NCBI RefSeq assembly: GCF_014636635.1
Contig: NZ_BMEO01000001.1
Span: forward strand, 310,001-374,000
Reading direction: 5' to 3'
From: Marinicella pacifica
GTDB lineage: Bacteria > Pseudomonadota > Gammaproteobacteria > Xanthomonadales > Marinicellaceae
Length of the DNA stretch: 64,000 nucleotides
A program made the translations under genes and the position numbers. Under the pieces are notes generated by a model, which was not told where the DNA came from, searched no databases, and was given only the letters and a program-made list of their open reading frames with translations. Shown here piece after piece: positions 28,257 to 38,134 of this stretch. Position 1 is the stretch's first letter. Every line of letters begins with the position of its first letter.

Positions 28257-29026
28257 CAGCGAATAATACTGCGCTTGGATGCCTTTACAAAATCAACCAT
28301 CAAACGCATGTCCTCAGACGCATCCGCTAAATCCGCTAACGCGTCCAGCGATTCACGCAAGCTCATTTCTGATTGATAAATGGTTTTGTAGGCATTTTTA
28401 ATGGCACGAATGCGCTCTTTGGAAAACCCCCGCCGCTTTAAACCTTCAAAATTAATCGCGCGTGGTTTGGCCGGACTGCCATGCGCCATCACAAAAGGCG
28501 GGACATCTTTTTGCATGGCGGTGTCCATGGCGGTGAAAGCATGGTCCCCCACACGGCAAAATTGATGAATTTTAGTAAAACCGCCCAAAATAACATGGTT
28601 GCCAATGTGAACATGACCGGCCAGGGTTGTGCCATTGGCCATGATGGTGTGATCGCCCACCACGCAATCATGGGCTATGTGCACATAAGCCATAATCCAG
28701 TTATCGTTACCCACTTCCGTTATATGCCGGTCATCCACCGTACCCCGGTTCATGGTGACATATTCACGAATGGTGTTATGGTTACCAATTTTTAACCGGG
28801 TTTGTTCATTGCTGAATTTTTTATCCTGCGGCGCTTCACCCAAACAGGCAAAAGGATAGACCACATTGTGTTCACCCAATTCTGAGTGCGGCCCGATAAC
28901 CACATGCGACTTGAGTTCACAACCTGCGCCAATTTTTACATCGGCACCAATCACACAATAAGGACCAATACGCACGTTGTCGCCAATTTCAGCACTGTCA
29001 TCAATCAGGGCGGTGGGGTGAATCAT
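28256..29026 (-). CDS. lpxA: UDP-N-acetylglucosamine acyltransferase
   Basis: First enzyme of lipid A synthesis, 256 residues, which adds a 3-hydroxyacyl chain to UDP-GlcNAc. The N-terminal two thirds is a left-handed beta helix of hexapeptide repeats (IHPTALIDDSAEIGDNVRIG, VKIGAGCELKSHVVIG). The catalytic His is in YVHIAHDCVVG. The C-terminal helical domain begins at about residue 190 (GLKRRGFSKERIRAIKNAYK). Four-base overlap with fabZ and one-base overlap with lpxB. Confidence 0.96.
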   Translation of the reverse strand: MIHPTALIDDSAEIGDNVRIGPYCVIGADVKIGAGCELKSHVVIGPHSELGEHNVVYPFACLGEAPQDKKFSNEQTRLKIGNHNTIREYVTMNRGTVDDRHITEVGNDNWIMAYVHIAHDCVVGDHTIMANGTTLAGHVHIGNHVILGGFTKIHQFCRVGDHAFTAMDTAMQKDVPPFVMAHGSPAKPRAINFEGLKRRGFSKERIRAIKNAYKTIYQSEMSLRESLDALADLADASEDMRLMVDFVKASKRSIIR

Positions 29027-29484
29027 TTTGATTTCTCAGCACACAACAATTCGGCTTTGGCCACCATCCGACCGTCAACCGTGGCTTTACATTGGTACAA
29101 TGTCATATTTTTGATCACTTTCTTAATCTGACATTCAAAAATAAGCTGATCACCTGGCACCACCACACGCGTAAATTTGGCATTATCCACTTTCACCAAA
29201 TAAAATAAGGCATCGTCACTGCGACCGGAACGACTGAGCTGGGTCAATACCCCCGACGCTTGCGCCATGGCTTCAATCACCATAACACCGGGCATCACCG
29301 GATGACCGGGAAAATGACCTGTAAACTGCGGTTCATTAAAGCTTACATTTTTGACTGCTTTAATCCACTCACCCGCCTGGTAGTCCAAAACACGATCAAC
29401 CAGTAAAAATGGATAACGGTGCGGAATTAACGCCATGATGTGTTCGACATCGATACTTTTGGGGCTTGTGAGTTCTTCAGTCAT
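29023..29484 (-). CDS. fabZ: 3-hydroxyacyl-[acyl-carrier-protein] dehydratase FabZ
   Basis: Hot-dog fold enzyme of 153 residues that dehydrates 3-hydroxyacyl-ACP in fatty acid synthesis. The family motif HRYPFLLVDRV lies at residues 22-32, and the active-site His and Glu are in HFPGHPVMPGVMVIEAMAQ. Sits between lpxD and lpxA, the standard place, where it competes for the same 3-hydroxyacyl-ACP pool. Overlaps lpxD by 8 bases and lpxA by 4. Confidence 0.96.
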   Translation of the reverse strand: MTEELTSPKSIDVEHIMALIPHRYPFLLVDRVLDYQAGEWIKAVKNVSFNEPQFTGHFPGHPVMPGVMVIEAMAQASGVLTQLSRSGRSDDALFYLVKVDNAKFTRVVVPGDQLIFECQIKKVIKNMTLYQCKATVDGRMVAKAELLCAEKSK

Positions 29485-30490
29485 CAGTTGTTCTCTCTAT
29501 TTTATTGAGTCGTCTGGCGATGTCATCCAATTGTTTGATGCGCACCGCTGTTTTACGCCATTGGCTGTTTTCCTGCAGGGGTGCCACTGACCCGTAAATG
29601 CCGGGCTGGCGAATACTTTTAGTCACCAGTGCCATGGCCTGAATGGTGACGCCATCACATACAGAAATATGACCGACCACTCCGGCACCACCGCCAATCA
29701 AACAGTTGGCACCAATTGTAGCCGAACCGGCCACTGCAGCACAGCCGGCAATGACGGTATGTGCGCCAATCTTCACATTATGGCCAATTTGAATCTGGTT
29801 ATCTAAATGCACATCTTCGGCCAAAACCGTGTCTTCAATGGCACCCCGATCAATGGTGGTATTGGCCCCAACACTGCAATCAGCGCCGATAATAACCCGG
29901 CCGGTCTGGGGGATTTTAAGCCAACGGTCATGGTCGCGGGCTAAACCGAAGCCATCGGCCCCAATCACCACCCCGGGATGCAAGGTGACCCGTTCACCCA
30001 GTTGACAATCATGTTCAATCACCACCCCGGATTTAATCACACAGCCGGCACCGATGTAACAGCCTGCTCCAATCGAAACCCGATTACCGATTTGCACACC
30101 GGCATCAATCCTCACATCCGCACCAACCACACTAAAAGCACCGATACTGACATCATCGGCTAATTCAGCGGTGGCGTCAATATGGGCTTTGGGGTGAATC
30201 CCATCTGGTTTGGCCCGGTGGGGCGCAAAAAATTCAGCGACTTTGGCAAAGGTGACATAAGGCTGATTGCTGATGAGTTTATTGCCGCTGTATTTGCCTG
30301 AAAATTCAGGCGCCAGAATAACTGCAGAAGCGGTCGTTTTGGCCAGATCCCCCAAATATCGGCGGTTACTTAAAAAACTGATTTCGCCGGGTTGTGCGCC
30401 TGACAAAGTGGCCACCCGGCTAATGTCAACCTCACCGTCGCCTTCATAAGCCAAATCAAAATGAGATGCCAGTTGTGCCAGAGAGGTCAT
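29477..30490 (-). CDS. lpxD: UDP-3-O-(3-hydroxymyristoyl)glucosamine N-acyltransferase
   Basis: Third acylation enzyme of the lipid A path, 337 residues. The N-terminal uridine-binding domain (residues 1-100) contains ISFLSNRRYLGDL. The left-handed beta helix follows from about 105 to 300, with many hexapeptide repeats. The catalytic His is in QIQIGHNVKIGAHTVIAG. The helical tail is short. Starts 8 bases past the skp-like gene. Confidence 0.96.
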   Translation of the reverse strand: MTSLAQLASHFDLAYEGDGEVDISRVATLSGAQPGEISFLSNRRYLGDLAKTTASAVILAPEFSGKYSGNKLISNQPYVTFAKVAEFFAPHRAKPDGIHPKAHIDATAELADDVSIGAFSVVGADVRIDAGVQIGNRVSIGAGCYIGAGCVIKSGVVIEHDCQLGERVTLHPGVVIGADGFGLARDHDRWLKIPQTGRVIIGADCSVGANTTIDRGAIEDTVLAEDVHLDNQIQIGHNVKIGAHTVIAGCAAVAGSATIGANCLIGGGAGVVGHISVCDGVTIQAMALVTKSIRQPGIYGSVAPLQENSQWRKTAVRIKQLDDIARRLNKIERTTDD

Positions 30491-30498
30491 GAGATTAA

Positions 30499-31023
30499 CT
30501 AAGGTTGCGGATTGTTATATTCCCGGCGTAACTGAGCCAGAATTTCGTCGGTGATGTCAATGCGTTCATTGGCATACAAAATGGCACTGATTAAAATCAC
30601 ATCATATCCGTTGGCTTTGGCATAATCAGCCACCACACGCTTTATTTCATTCTGGACTTCATCCACCAATTGTGAATTGCGGATGGTGATGGCGTCTTTT
30701 AAATCCTCTTTAGAACGCCGCACCTGGCGTTCTAAAATACGGGCCCGTTCTTGTAATTTTGCGAGCTCATCAGGGGTCATAAAATTACCCTCCTGACGAA
30801 TGCTGTCTTCCAACACCTGCAAATCCGATTCCTGCTGCGAAATTTCATTGTTCTGGGCTTCAAATTCACGGGTCAGTGACTGGTTGGCGTCCAAAATTTG
30901 GGGCGAGTTATTGATCAATATATTCATGTCCACGTAACCGATTTTATCGGCAGCGCGGACACCTGAATGAATCAAGGTCATCAGGCCTATCATACATATT
31001 AATTGAGCACTCACCTGTTTCAT
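30499..31023 (-). CDS. skp: Skp/OmpH-family periplasmic chaperone
   Basis: Protein of 174 residues. The signal peptide covers about 1-24 (ends GVRAA). The rest is the OmpH domain: a strand at GYVDMNILINNSPQ, long charged helices (residues 50-120) that would form the tentacle-like coiled coil, and a final strand region with VILISAILYANERIDITDEI. Skp trimers carry unfolded outer-membrane proteins to BamA, whose gene is directly upstream (2-base gap). Confidence 0.92.
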   Translation of the reverse strand: MKQVSAQLICMIGLMTLIHSGVRAADKIGYVDMNILINNSPQILDANQSLTREFEAQNNEISQQESDLQVLEDSIRQEGNFMTPDELAKLQERARILERQVRRSKEDLKDAITIRNSQLVDEVQNEIKRVVADYAKANGYDVILISAILYANERIDITDEILAQLRREYNNPQP

Positions 31024-31025
31024 AT

Positions 31026-33497
31026 TTAGAACGTATTACCAAAGGTAAATTGCAATCGCTCCTTGCGATCGTACTTATCCGAATTAAACGGATAGGCATA
31101 ACTAATCACAATCGGCCCCACCGGCGCCTGCCATTTTAACGCAATTCCGGTGGACATTCTCAACTCTCTGGCTTCAAAATCATCATAAGAATCAAACACG
31201 TTACCGGCATCAAAGAACCACGCTAATCGCGCGGTATTCGAATCTTTTGCAAACGGTGTGGGAAACACCACTTCGGCTGAACCGATAACCTTAAATTGGC
31301 CACCCACCGGATCACCGGGCCGTGAAGTCAACGGTAAGTGATCGTAAGTTCCTGGCACTTCACCGACCAATGATTTAGGGCCCAGGGTATTATCATCATA
31401 CCCACGTACTGAGTTCACACCACCGGCAAAAAAATGTTCAAAAAATGGCAGACTGTTGGTGTCACCGTAACCCTCACCATATCCAATTTCACCCCGCAAT
31501 GAAAGGGTTAATTTATCGGTCAGCGGGAACAGGATATTTTCTTTGAAATTGATTTTATAGAATTCAGCGGTACTGCTGGGTAAACTGGCTTCGAAACCAA
31601 TTGAATGATAGGCGCCTCGTGTCGGGTTAAAAAACCGGTTACGGCTGTCACGGGCCCATCGGGCGGTGGTTTTGTATAGTGTAAAAGCGCGTCGGTATTG
31701 ATAAGGACTTAAGATGGTTTCACCTTCAACACCGGTGGCTGGTGGAATGATGCCATCTGCAAAACATTGACTTGTTAATGGTGGCAGATCCGCATCATCT
31801 TCAGGTCGCGTTGTGGGCAAACAATAATACGCATAACCGCCTAAATCCAGTAATTCATCAATAATGGCGTCAGCCGTAGAGCCTTGTCTGGCTCGCAGTG
31901 AGACACGTTCATATGCCATCGACGTGTACAATCGGTCATATTCAGTTAAGGGGAATGACATATTGACGCCCAAACTACCATTGGTGGCATTGTATCTGGC
32001 AATATTGGCCTCGCCCTGATCAATGTCAGTGAAATTCAAACTGTAACCCAAAGAAATACCGTCATCCGTAAAATAAGGGTTCTCATAATAGAGATTGACC
32101 CGGTTGTAATAATCACTGGTGTTGACGGCCACCGACACTGAATTGCCACTGCCTAAAAAATTAGCCAGTGAAACACTGCCGGATAAATTTAAACCACTGA
32201 CCTGTGAATAACCCAGACCAAACTGAAACTGCCCGGAATTACGTTCTTTAATTTTAACATTCACATCCACCTGATCTTCACTGCCGGGCACCCGCGGGGT
32301 TTCAATTTCAATTTCTTCCACATAGGGTTTTTGCTGTAACCGAAGTTTAGAACGGTCCACCAGAGCCTGAGAGAACCAGGCACCTTCGAACTGACGCATT
32401 TCACGTCTTAACACTTCGTCTTTGGTTTTGATATTACCAATAAAATTAATGCGTCTGACATAAACCCGTTTACCCGGTTTCACGTAGTAAGTGACGTCCA
32501 CAGTTTTATCGTCTTCATTGATCTGGGTCACCGGCTCAATTTCCGCAAAGGCATAACCGCGGTTCGATAACACCCCTTTGAAATTATTGACCGAAATTTC
32601 AATTAAATTTTGGGCAAAGGTATTGCCTTCTTTGGTAAACAAATATTTTTCCATCACCGCTTTGTCGTAAATCAATTCTCCGGTGAGTTTTTGTTCACCA
32701 AAAGTATACTGATCGCCCTCCTGGATGTTAATGGTGATAAATATATCTTTTTTATTTGGACTGATGGTGACCTGCACAGATTCAATCTCGGTGTTCACAT
32801 ACCCGCGGTCCATATAATAAGATTTTAGTTTTTCCAGATCACCGTTGAGTTTTTCTTTTGAGTACTGGTCATCTTGTGAATACCATGACAACCAGTTACT
32901 GGTGTCCGATTCAAAACCATCAATCAGTTCTTCATCACTGTAAATAGTGTTTCCGACGATTTTAATGTGCTTGATTTTGGCCGATTTTCCTTCATCAATA
33001 TTGATGGTGATTAAAACCCGGTTGCGGTCCAGGTTTTTGTATTTTGTGTCCACTTTAACATTGTATTTACCGCGCGAAAAAAACTGTTGAATCAATTCAT
33101 TTTTAACACGTTCCAATTCCAATTCATTAAAAACCTCCCCTTCAGCCAGACCAATATTTTCAAGACCAACCAATAACTCTTCGGTTTTTATACTTTTGTT
33201 TCCGCTGATACTGATGGTGGCAATCGCAGGACGCTCTTCCACAGTGATAATCAGAACCTGACCGTCTCTGGACATTTTAATGTCACTGAAGTAGCCGGTC
33301 GAAAATAGTCCCTGAATTCCGTTTCTGACCATTTGCGCATCTATTTCATCGCCACGTTCCATCGGTAAATGTGAAAAAATGGTGCCCTGGGAAATACGGT
33401 CGGCGCCAATAATACGAATGTCTTCTACCACAAAAGGTTCAAACGCATTGACCGCAAAGCTGGCCAAACACAGCACAAGTAAAATTATTTTTTTCAT
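31026..33497 (-). CDS. bamA: Outer-membrane protein assembly factor BamA
   Basis: Omp85-family protein of 823 residues that inserts beta-barrel proteins into the outer membrane. A signal peptide (1-18, ends AVNA) is followed by five POTRA domains (about 22-420). The C-terminal barrel has the family motif VRGYDDNTLGPKS (loop 6, normally VRGF/Y) and ends in FTFGNTF with the terminal Phe. An extracellular loop (about residues 565-600) holds two Cys and many acidic residues, which is longer than in E. coli. Ten bases past rseP. Confidence 0.97.
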   Translation of the reverse strand: MKKIILLVLCLASFAVNAFEPFVVEDIRIIGADRISQGTIFSHLPMERGDEIDAQMVRNGIQGLFSTGYFSDIKMSRDGQVLIITVEERPAIATISISGNKSIKTEELLVGLENIGLAEGEVFNELELERVKNELIQQFFSRGKYNVKVDTKYKNLDRNRVLITINIDEGKSAKIKHIKIVGNTIYSDEELIDGFESDTSNWLSWYSQDDQYSKEKLNGDLEKLKSYYMDRGYVNTEIESVQVTISPNKKDIFITINIQEGDQYTFGEQKLTGELIYDKAVMEKYLFTKEGNTFAQNLIEISVNNFKGVLSNRGYAFAEIEPVTQINEDDKTVDVTYYVKPGKRVYVRRINFIGNIKTKDEVLRREMRQFEGAWFSQALVDRSKLRLQQKPYVEEIEIETPRVPGSEDQVDVNVKIKERNSGQFQFGLGYSQVSGLNLSGSVSLANFLGSGNSVSVAVNTSDYYNRVNLYYENPYFTDDGISLGYSLNFTDIDQGEANIARYNATNGSLGVNMSFPLTEYDRLYTSMAYERVSLRARQGSTADAIIDELLDLGGYAYYCLPTTRPEDDADLPPLTSQCFADGIIPPATGVEGETILSPYQYRRAFTLYKTTARWARDSRNRFFNPTRGAYHSIGFEASLPSSTAEFYKINFKENILFPLTDKLTLSLRGEIGYGEGYGDTNSLPFFEHFFAGGVNSVRGYDDNTLGPKSLVGEVPGTYDHLPLTSRPGDPVGGQFKVIGSAEVVFPTPFAKDSNTARLAWFFDAGNVFDSYDDFEARELRMSTGIALKWQAPVGPIVISYAYPFNSDKYDRKERLQFTFGNTF

Positions 33498-33507
33498 AGA
33501 CTATTTT

Positions 33508-34872
33508 TTAGGATAATGTTCTTAAAATATCGTTGTATATTGCCAAGGTCATTAAACTGACCAATAACATCATACCCACCAATTGAGCACGGACTTCAAA
33601 ACGTTCGCTTAGGGGAGCGCCTTTTATTTTTTCAAACAGCAAAAATAAAATCTGACCTCCGTCCAGCATCGGCACCGGCAACAAGTTAATTATACCCAGA
33701 CTCAAACTGATCAATGCCAGAAATGACAAATACCAGGAAAAACCACGGGCCGCCGAGTCGCCGGCCACCTGGGCAATGGTAATCGGTCCGGATAAATTAT
33801 CTAACGAGGCTTTACCTTGCAACAGTTTACCTATCATCTCGATGGATTTACCAGTTATTTTCAGCATTTCTTGCCAGGCCATGGGAATCGCTTTAACCGG
33901 ACCATAAGATAATTCATAATACAGACTTTGGGCATATTCACGCACCTGTTCATCAGGCTGCATTGGTCGGATTCCGATTACTTGGCGTTTGGGGTTGTCC
34001 GGGTCTGTGGCAAACGTTTCGATAACCGCTTTTTTTGTCTGACCATTGCGCATATAACTCAAGCGAACCGGCGCTGTGGTCTGACCGATTTTTTCACTCA
34101 AGTCATACCAATCCTTCACGGTCGTTCCATTGACTTCTGTTATGAGGTCTCCGGATTGTAAACCCGCTTGTGCGGCTGGCAATTGTGGTGACAAATCACC
34201 CATAATGGCCGGCACCGGCATACGCCAGGGTTGCAAGCCTATGGCTGTCATCATCTCGGTCTCTTTAATACCCTGTGGCAGTTTGGATAACGGCAAAGTT
34301 TTTTCCTGTAAACTGCCTCGGGCTGTTTTTACCGTGACCTTGATATCGCGATGATCCAAGCCGGCGGTGATCAGATACATGGAAACATCGGACCAGGTGT
34401 TAATTGGTTCACCGTCCACTTCAATCAATTGATCTTTATCTGAAAATCCGGCACTTGCCATCAATTTAACGGGTTCTCCCAAGGTGGGTTTTATTTCCGG
34501 TTTTCCCACCACAAACATCATCCAATACAAGACAAAAGCCAGAATAAAATTAAACGCGGGACCTGCAAACATAATCAGAAATTTCTGCCAGGCGGGTTTG
34601 TGGTTATAGGCCCGGTGCTTATCCGCCGCACTGACTTCGCAGTCCCGTTCATCCAACAACTTAACGTAACCACCCAGAGGAATGGGGGCCACCGCGATTT
34701 CAGTACCATGACGGTCAAAGCGGGACCACAAGGGTTTGCCGAAACCAACACTGAATCGCAACACCCGAACACCAAACAAACGGGCCAGCAGAAAGTGGCC
34801 CAGTTCATGGAAAGTCACCAAAACCCCCAGGGTGATGATGAGCCAGAATACACTTGTTAATACCGTCAGCAT
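33508..34872 (-). CDS. rseP: RIP metalloprotease RseP
   Basis: Site-2 protease of 454 residues in the inner membrane that cleaves anti-sigma factors and remnant signal peptides. The zinc motif FHELGHFLLARLFGV lies at residues 21-35 and the second metal ligand in NLLPVPMLDGGQILF near 395. Two PDZ domains lie between (about 115-310). Four membrane segments are visible. Gap of 4 bases to dxr. Confidence 0.96.
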   Translation of the reverse strand: MLTVLTSVFWLIITLGVLVTFHELGHFLLARLFGVRVLRFSVGFGKPLWSRFDRHGTEIAVAPIPLGGYVKLLDERDCEVSAADKHRAYNHKPAWQKFLIMFAGPAFNFILAFVLYWMMFVVGKPEIKPTLGEPVKLMASAGFSDKDQLIEVDGEPINTWSDVSMYLITAGLDHRDIKVTVKTARGSLQEKTLPLSKLPQGIKETEMMTAIGLQPWRMPVPAIMGDLSPQLPAAQAGLQSGDLITEVNGTTVKDWYDLSEKIGQTTAPVRLSYMRNGQTKKAVIETFATDPDNPKRQVIGIRPMQPDEQVREYAQSLYYELSYGPVKAIPMAWQEMLKITGKSIEMIGKLLQGKASLDNLSGPITIAQVAGDSAARGFSWYLSFLALISLSLGIINLLPVPMLDGGQILFLLFEKIKGAPLSERFEVRAQLVGMMLLVSLMTLAIYNDILRTLS

Positions 34873-34876
34873 ACCA

Positions 34877-36049
34877 TCACCCTAAACGTCTGATAAAATC
34901 ACGTGTCCGGCGATGAACGATACTGTCTAATTCAATGAGTTGTGGCACAGATTCAACGTCTTCTATTTGCATGGAATTCAGCATTCTATCATTGATATCG
35001 GAAATTTTCGTAAAGTGAATTTTTTCTTCTAAAAAGGCCGCCACAGCCACCTCATTGGCGGCATTTAAAATAGCCGGTGCGGTACCGCCGGTTTTTATCG
35101 CCTGACGTGCCAGTGCCAGATTCGGAAACTTCTTCACATCAGGCGCAAAAAATTGTAACGCACCAATTTCTGACAGTTCCAGCAAATCAGCCCGGTTGCT
35201 TAAGCGCTGTCCCAATCCCAGACCATGTGAAATAGGGATTTGCATATTCGGTGTACCCATTTGCGCCAGCACGGAACCATCTGCATAATTGACCATCGAA
35301 TGGACGATACTCTGCGGGTGGATAAGTACATGAATATGTTCAACCGGCATGTTAAACAACCAATGGGCTTCTATTACTTCAAGACCTTTATTCATTAAGG
35401 TGGCTGAATCAACAGATATTTTTGCACCCATATCCCATTGCGGATGGGCCACCGCCTGTGCCGGCGTGATGGATTCAAAATCCGATACCGGGGTATTCCA
35501 AAACGGCCCGCCGGATGCGGTCAGGGTGAGATGTGCCACAGATTGAGGCCTGTGACCGGTGCGGTATTGATTTGGTAAACACTGATAAATGGCATTGTGC
35601 TCACTGTCTAAAGGAATAATTTGGGCCCCGCTTTTTTCGGCCAGCGGCATCACCAAAGCCCCGGCCGTTACAATCGATTCCTTATTCGCCAACAGCAATA
35701 TTTTACCGGCCTCAACCGCTGACATCACCGAGGCCATGCCGGCGTTACCCACAATGCCAGCCACCACCATATCAATGGCTGTGTCCTGCACCGCCGCATT
35801 CAGCGCATTTGCGCCACAATACAAAGATGTATGGGTCTGGTTACAGGATTGAGCCACCGTCCGGTAAGCCGTCTCATCGGTTATGATAACGTGCTTGGGC
35901 GCGAACTCTTCAATCAGTGCCAGAATCTTGTCACTGTTGCGGTGTGCACTCAGGGTGTGGACGTTAAATTTATCTGGGTGACAGCGAATCACGGCGAGGG
36001 TCGAGTCTCCGATGGATCCGGTCGCACCCAGTATGGCCACCTGCTTCAT
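34877..36049 (-). CDS. dxr: 1-deoxy-D-xylulose 5-phosphate reductoisomerase
   Basis: NADPH enzyme of 390 residues that makes 2-C-methyl-D-erythritol 4-phosphate, the committed step of the MEP isoprenoid path. ILGATGSIGDSTLAVIR at residues 5-21 is the nucleotide-binding loop. LLANKESIVTAGALVM, IPLDSEHNAIYQC, TASGGPFW and MNKGLEVIEAHWLFN are conserved, and the last two hold active-site residues. Order uppS-cdsA-dxr-rseP is that of Pseudomonas, not of E. coli (dxr-uppS-cdsA-rseP). Four-base overlap with cdsA. Confidence 0.96.
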   Translation of the reverse strand: MKQVAILGATGSIGDSTLAVIRCHPDKFNVHTLSAHRNSDKILALIEEFAPKHVIITDETAYRTVAQSCNQTHTSLYCGANALNAAVQDTAIDMVVAGIVGNAGMASVMSAVEAGKILLLANKESIVTAGALVMPLAEKSGAQIIPLDSEHNAIYQCLPNQYRTGHRPQSVAHLTLTASGGPFWNTPVSDFESITPAQAVAHPQWDMGAKISVDSATLMNKGLEVIEAHWLFNMPVEHIHVLIHPQSIVHSMVNYADGSVLAQMGTPNMQIPISHGLGLGQRLSNRADLLELSEIGALQFFAPDVKKFPNLALARQAIKTGGTAPAILNAANEVAVAAFLEEKIHFTKISDINDRMLNSMQIEDVESVPQLIELDSIVHRRTRDFIRRLG

Positions 36050-36840
36050 AGCACACTCAATAAAATTAAATAAACAGGCCCTGCAATAATCATGCTGTCA
36101 AAACGATCCAGGACGCCACCGTGTCCCGGCAAAATATGTGAACTGTCTTTAACCTTAGCCTGGCGTTTACCCAGACTGGCGGCCAAATCACCCACCACCG
36201 AAAGTAAGGCCACGAGCATCATCACCGGCACCAGCTTCAGGGCATTTAAATCAAACAATACGGCCAATACACCTGCATAAATCGCCACGGCAATCTGGGC
36301 GCCGATCACCCCTTCCCAGGTTTTGCCCGGTGATATAGCGGGGGCCAATTTGCGCCGCCCAAAATTTTTTCCGCTAAAATAAGCACCAATGTCAGCCACC
36401 CATATTAAAAACACCACACTCAAAACTCGAAATACACCCATTTCATGCTGATGCAGCTGTTGCAGACTGAGCATAAACAAGACGATTGCCGTTACCCCGC
36501 ACAAGGTTTTCACCATAATCTGCATGCCGGTTTGTGCATAACCCCAACGGTGACGGGCCAACCACACACTGACCGGCACCCATATGAGTACAGCGGCAAC
36601 AACATAGTGGGTCACCGGCTGCGGCAAAAACTGCATCAAAAAAGCGGTTAACACCCCGACAACCAGCGCATTCAATATCGCCAAGGCCGGCGGAAGCCGG
36701 TTAATTTTCAACCACTCATAAATAGCCACCGAGCCAATCAGTAAAACCATTGCGGCAAACCACAGCTTTTGACCATAAATAACTGCCAGTAAAAATAAAG
36801 GGGCTAACACCAATGCGGTGATGATGCGTTGTTTAAGCAT
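36046..36840 (-). CDS. cdsA: Phosphatidate cytidylyltransferase
   Basis: Integral membrane enzyme of 264 residues that makes CDP-diacylglycerol from phosphatidic acid and CTP. The C-terminal signature (SHILPGHGGVLDRFDSMIIA) is complete. ISPGKTWEGVIG and VADIGAYFSGKNFGRRKL are also conserved. Eight membrane segments are likely. The ATG at 36840 is chosen because it overlaps the uppS stop by 8 bases (coupling) and removes a hydrophilic extension that would start at GTG 36876. Confidence 0.94.
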   Translation of the reverse strand: MLKQRIITALVLAPLFLLAVIYGQKLWFAAMVLLIGSVAIYEWLKINRLPPALAILNALVVGVLTAFLMQFLPQPVTHYVVAAVLIWVPVSVWLARHRWGYAQTGMQIMVKTLCGVTAIVLFMLSLQQLHQHEMGVFRVLSVVFLIWVADIGAYFSGKNFGRRKLAPAISPGKTWEGVIGAQIAVAIYAGVLAVLFDLNALKLVPVMMLVALLSVVGDLAASLGKRQAKVKDSSHILPGHGGVLDRFDSMIIAGPVYLILLSVL

Positions 36841-37546
36841 TGATTTGCTCACTGGTTTGGCCAAATCGGCGTTCACGTTTTTGAAAATCTGTTAACACCG
36901 ATTGTAACACCGTCTCATCAAAATCCGGCCACAGCGTGTCTATAAAAAACAGTTCCGTGTAAGCAGACTGCCACAGCAAAAAATTGGAGATGCGTAGTTC
37001 GCCACCGGTTCGTATCAAAATATCCACCGGCGGCTGATTCGCCAGACAAGTGTAGGCACTGAAATTTGATTCATTAATATCAGACAAAGCAACTTTGCCT
37101 TGTTTATGTTCTTGGGCTAGTTTTTTGGCTGCTTCGGTTATATCCCAGCGACCGCCGTAATTGACGGCGACATTGAGCATCAGTTTTTGTTTCAGTGGTT
37201 TTAAGGCAGACACTTCAGCCATTTTGCTTTGTAATTTATCGGAAAATGCCGTTAAGTCTCCAATGAACCGAATCACCACACCCTGTTGGTTTAATTCGGG
37301 ACTTTCTTTTTCCAGCGAATTTAAGAACAGGGTCATTAAACGATTAACTTCTGTCGGCGGACGACGCCAGTTTTCGCTGCTGAAAGCAAATAATGTGAGG
37401 TGACCGATGCCTGCTTTAACACAGGCTTCAAGGGTGGATTTGACGGCTTTAACGCCGGCCTTGTGCCCCCAGCTGCGGGGACGTTTTCGAAGGGCTGCCC
37501 AGCGACCATTGCCGTCCATGATAATGGCGATGTGCTGAATATTCAC
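36833..37546 (-). CDS. uppS: Undecaprenyl diphosphate synthase
   Basis: cis-Prenyltransferase of 237 residues that makes the C55 carrier for peptidoglycan and O-antigen. The motif IAIIMDGNGRWAALRKR at residues 6-22 holds the catalytic Asp. SSENWRRP, NVAVNYGGRWDI and DILIRTGGELRISNFLLWQS are standard, as is FIDTLWPDF. Sixteen bases past frr. Confidence 0.96.
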   Translation of the reverse strand: MNIQHIAIIMDGNGRWAALRKRPRSWGHKAGVKAVKSTLEACVKAGIGHLTLFAFSSENWRRPPTEVNRLMTLFLNSLEKESPELNQQGVVIRFIGDLTAFSDKLQSKMAEVSALKPLKQKLMLNVAVNYGGRWDITEAAKKLAQEHKQGKVALSDINESNFSAYTCLANQPPVDILIRTGGELRISNFLLWQSAYTELFFIDTLWPDFDETVLQSVLTDFQKRERRFGQTSEQINA

Positions 37547-37562
37547 GGCTGACTCCCAATGC

Positions 37563-38120
37563 TTATATATCCATCAACTCGTGTTCTTTTTCTGCCACCA
37601 CATTTTCAACTTTCTTTATGTATTCATCGGTGACTTCTTGAACTTGTTTTTCGCCGCCGCGCAGATCATCTTCGGTTAGCTCATTATTACTTTCCATGGT
37701 TTTTAATTGACTGTTGGCATCCCGCCGCAGATTGCGAATACTGATTTTGGAGTTCTCCGCGATTTGACCCACCATTTTAACCAGCTCTTTACGACGCTCT
37801 TCTGTTAACGGTGGCAAGGGAATACGGATCACCATACCGGCACTCACCGGATTCAAACCCAGATTAGATGCCATAATGGCTTTTTCAATCGGCTCAATCA
37901 TGTTCTTTTCCCAGGGGGTCACGGTTAATGTCCTGGCATCCTGAACCGCCACATTGGCCACCTGATTCAAGGCTGATGCGGTGCCGTAATAGTCGACCAT
38001 AATACCATCGAGTAAATTGGTGTTAGCACGACCTGTGCGGACGCCTTTAAGTTCATTGCGCAAAGCCTCAATGGTTTTATCCATACGCTGTTTGGCTTCT
38101 TTAATCACATCACTAATCAT
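37563..38120 (-). CDS. frr: Ribosome recycling factor
   Basis: Translation factor of 185 residues that splits post-termination ribosomes together with EF-G. Typical parts are LRTGRAN-like GVRTGRANTNLLDGI near 26-40, DARTLTVTPWEKNMI, IRIPLPPLTEERRKELVK, and the C-terminal helix with RRDANSQLK. Length is exactly that of E. coli. Fourteen bases past pyrH. Confidence 0.97.
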   Translation of the reverse strand: MISDVIKEAKQRMDKTIEALRNELKGVRTGRANTNLLDGIMVDYYGTASALNQVANVAVQDARTLTVTPWEKNMIEPIEKAIMASNLGLNPVSAGMVIRIPLPPLTEERRKELVKMVGQIAENSKISIRNLRRDANSQLKTMESNNELTEDDLRGGEKQVQEVTDEYIKKVENVVAEKEHELMDI

Positions 38121-38134
38121 AGTTACTCCGTTTA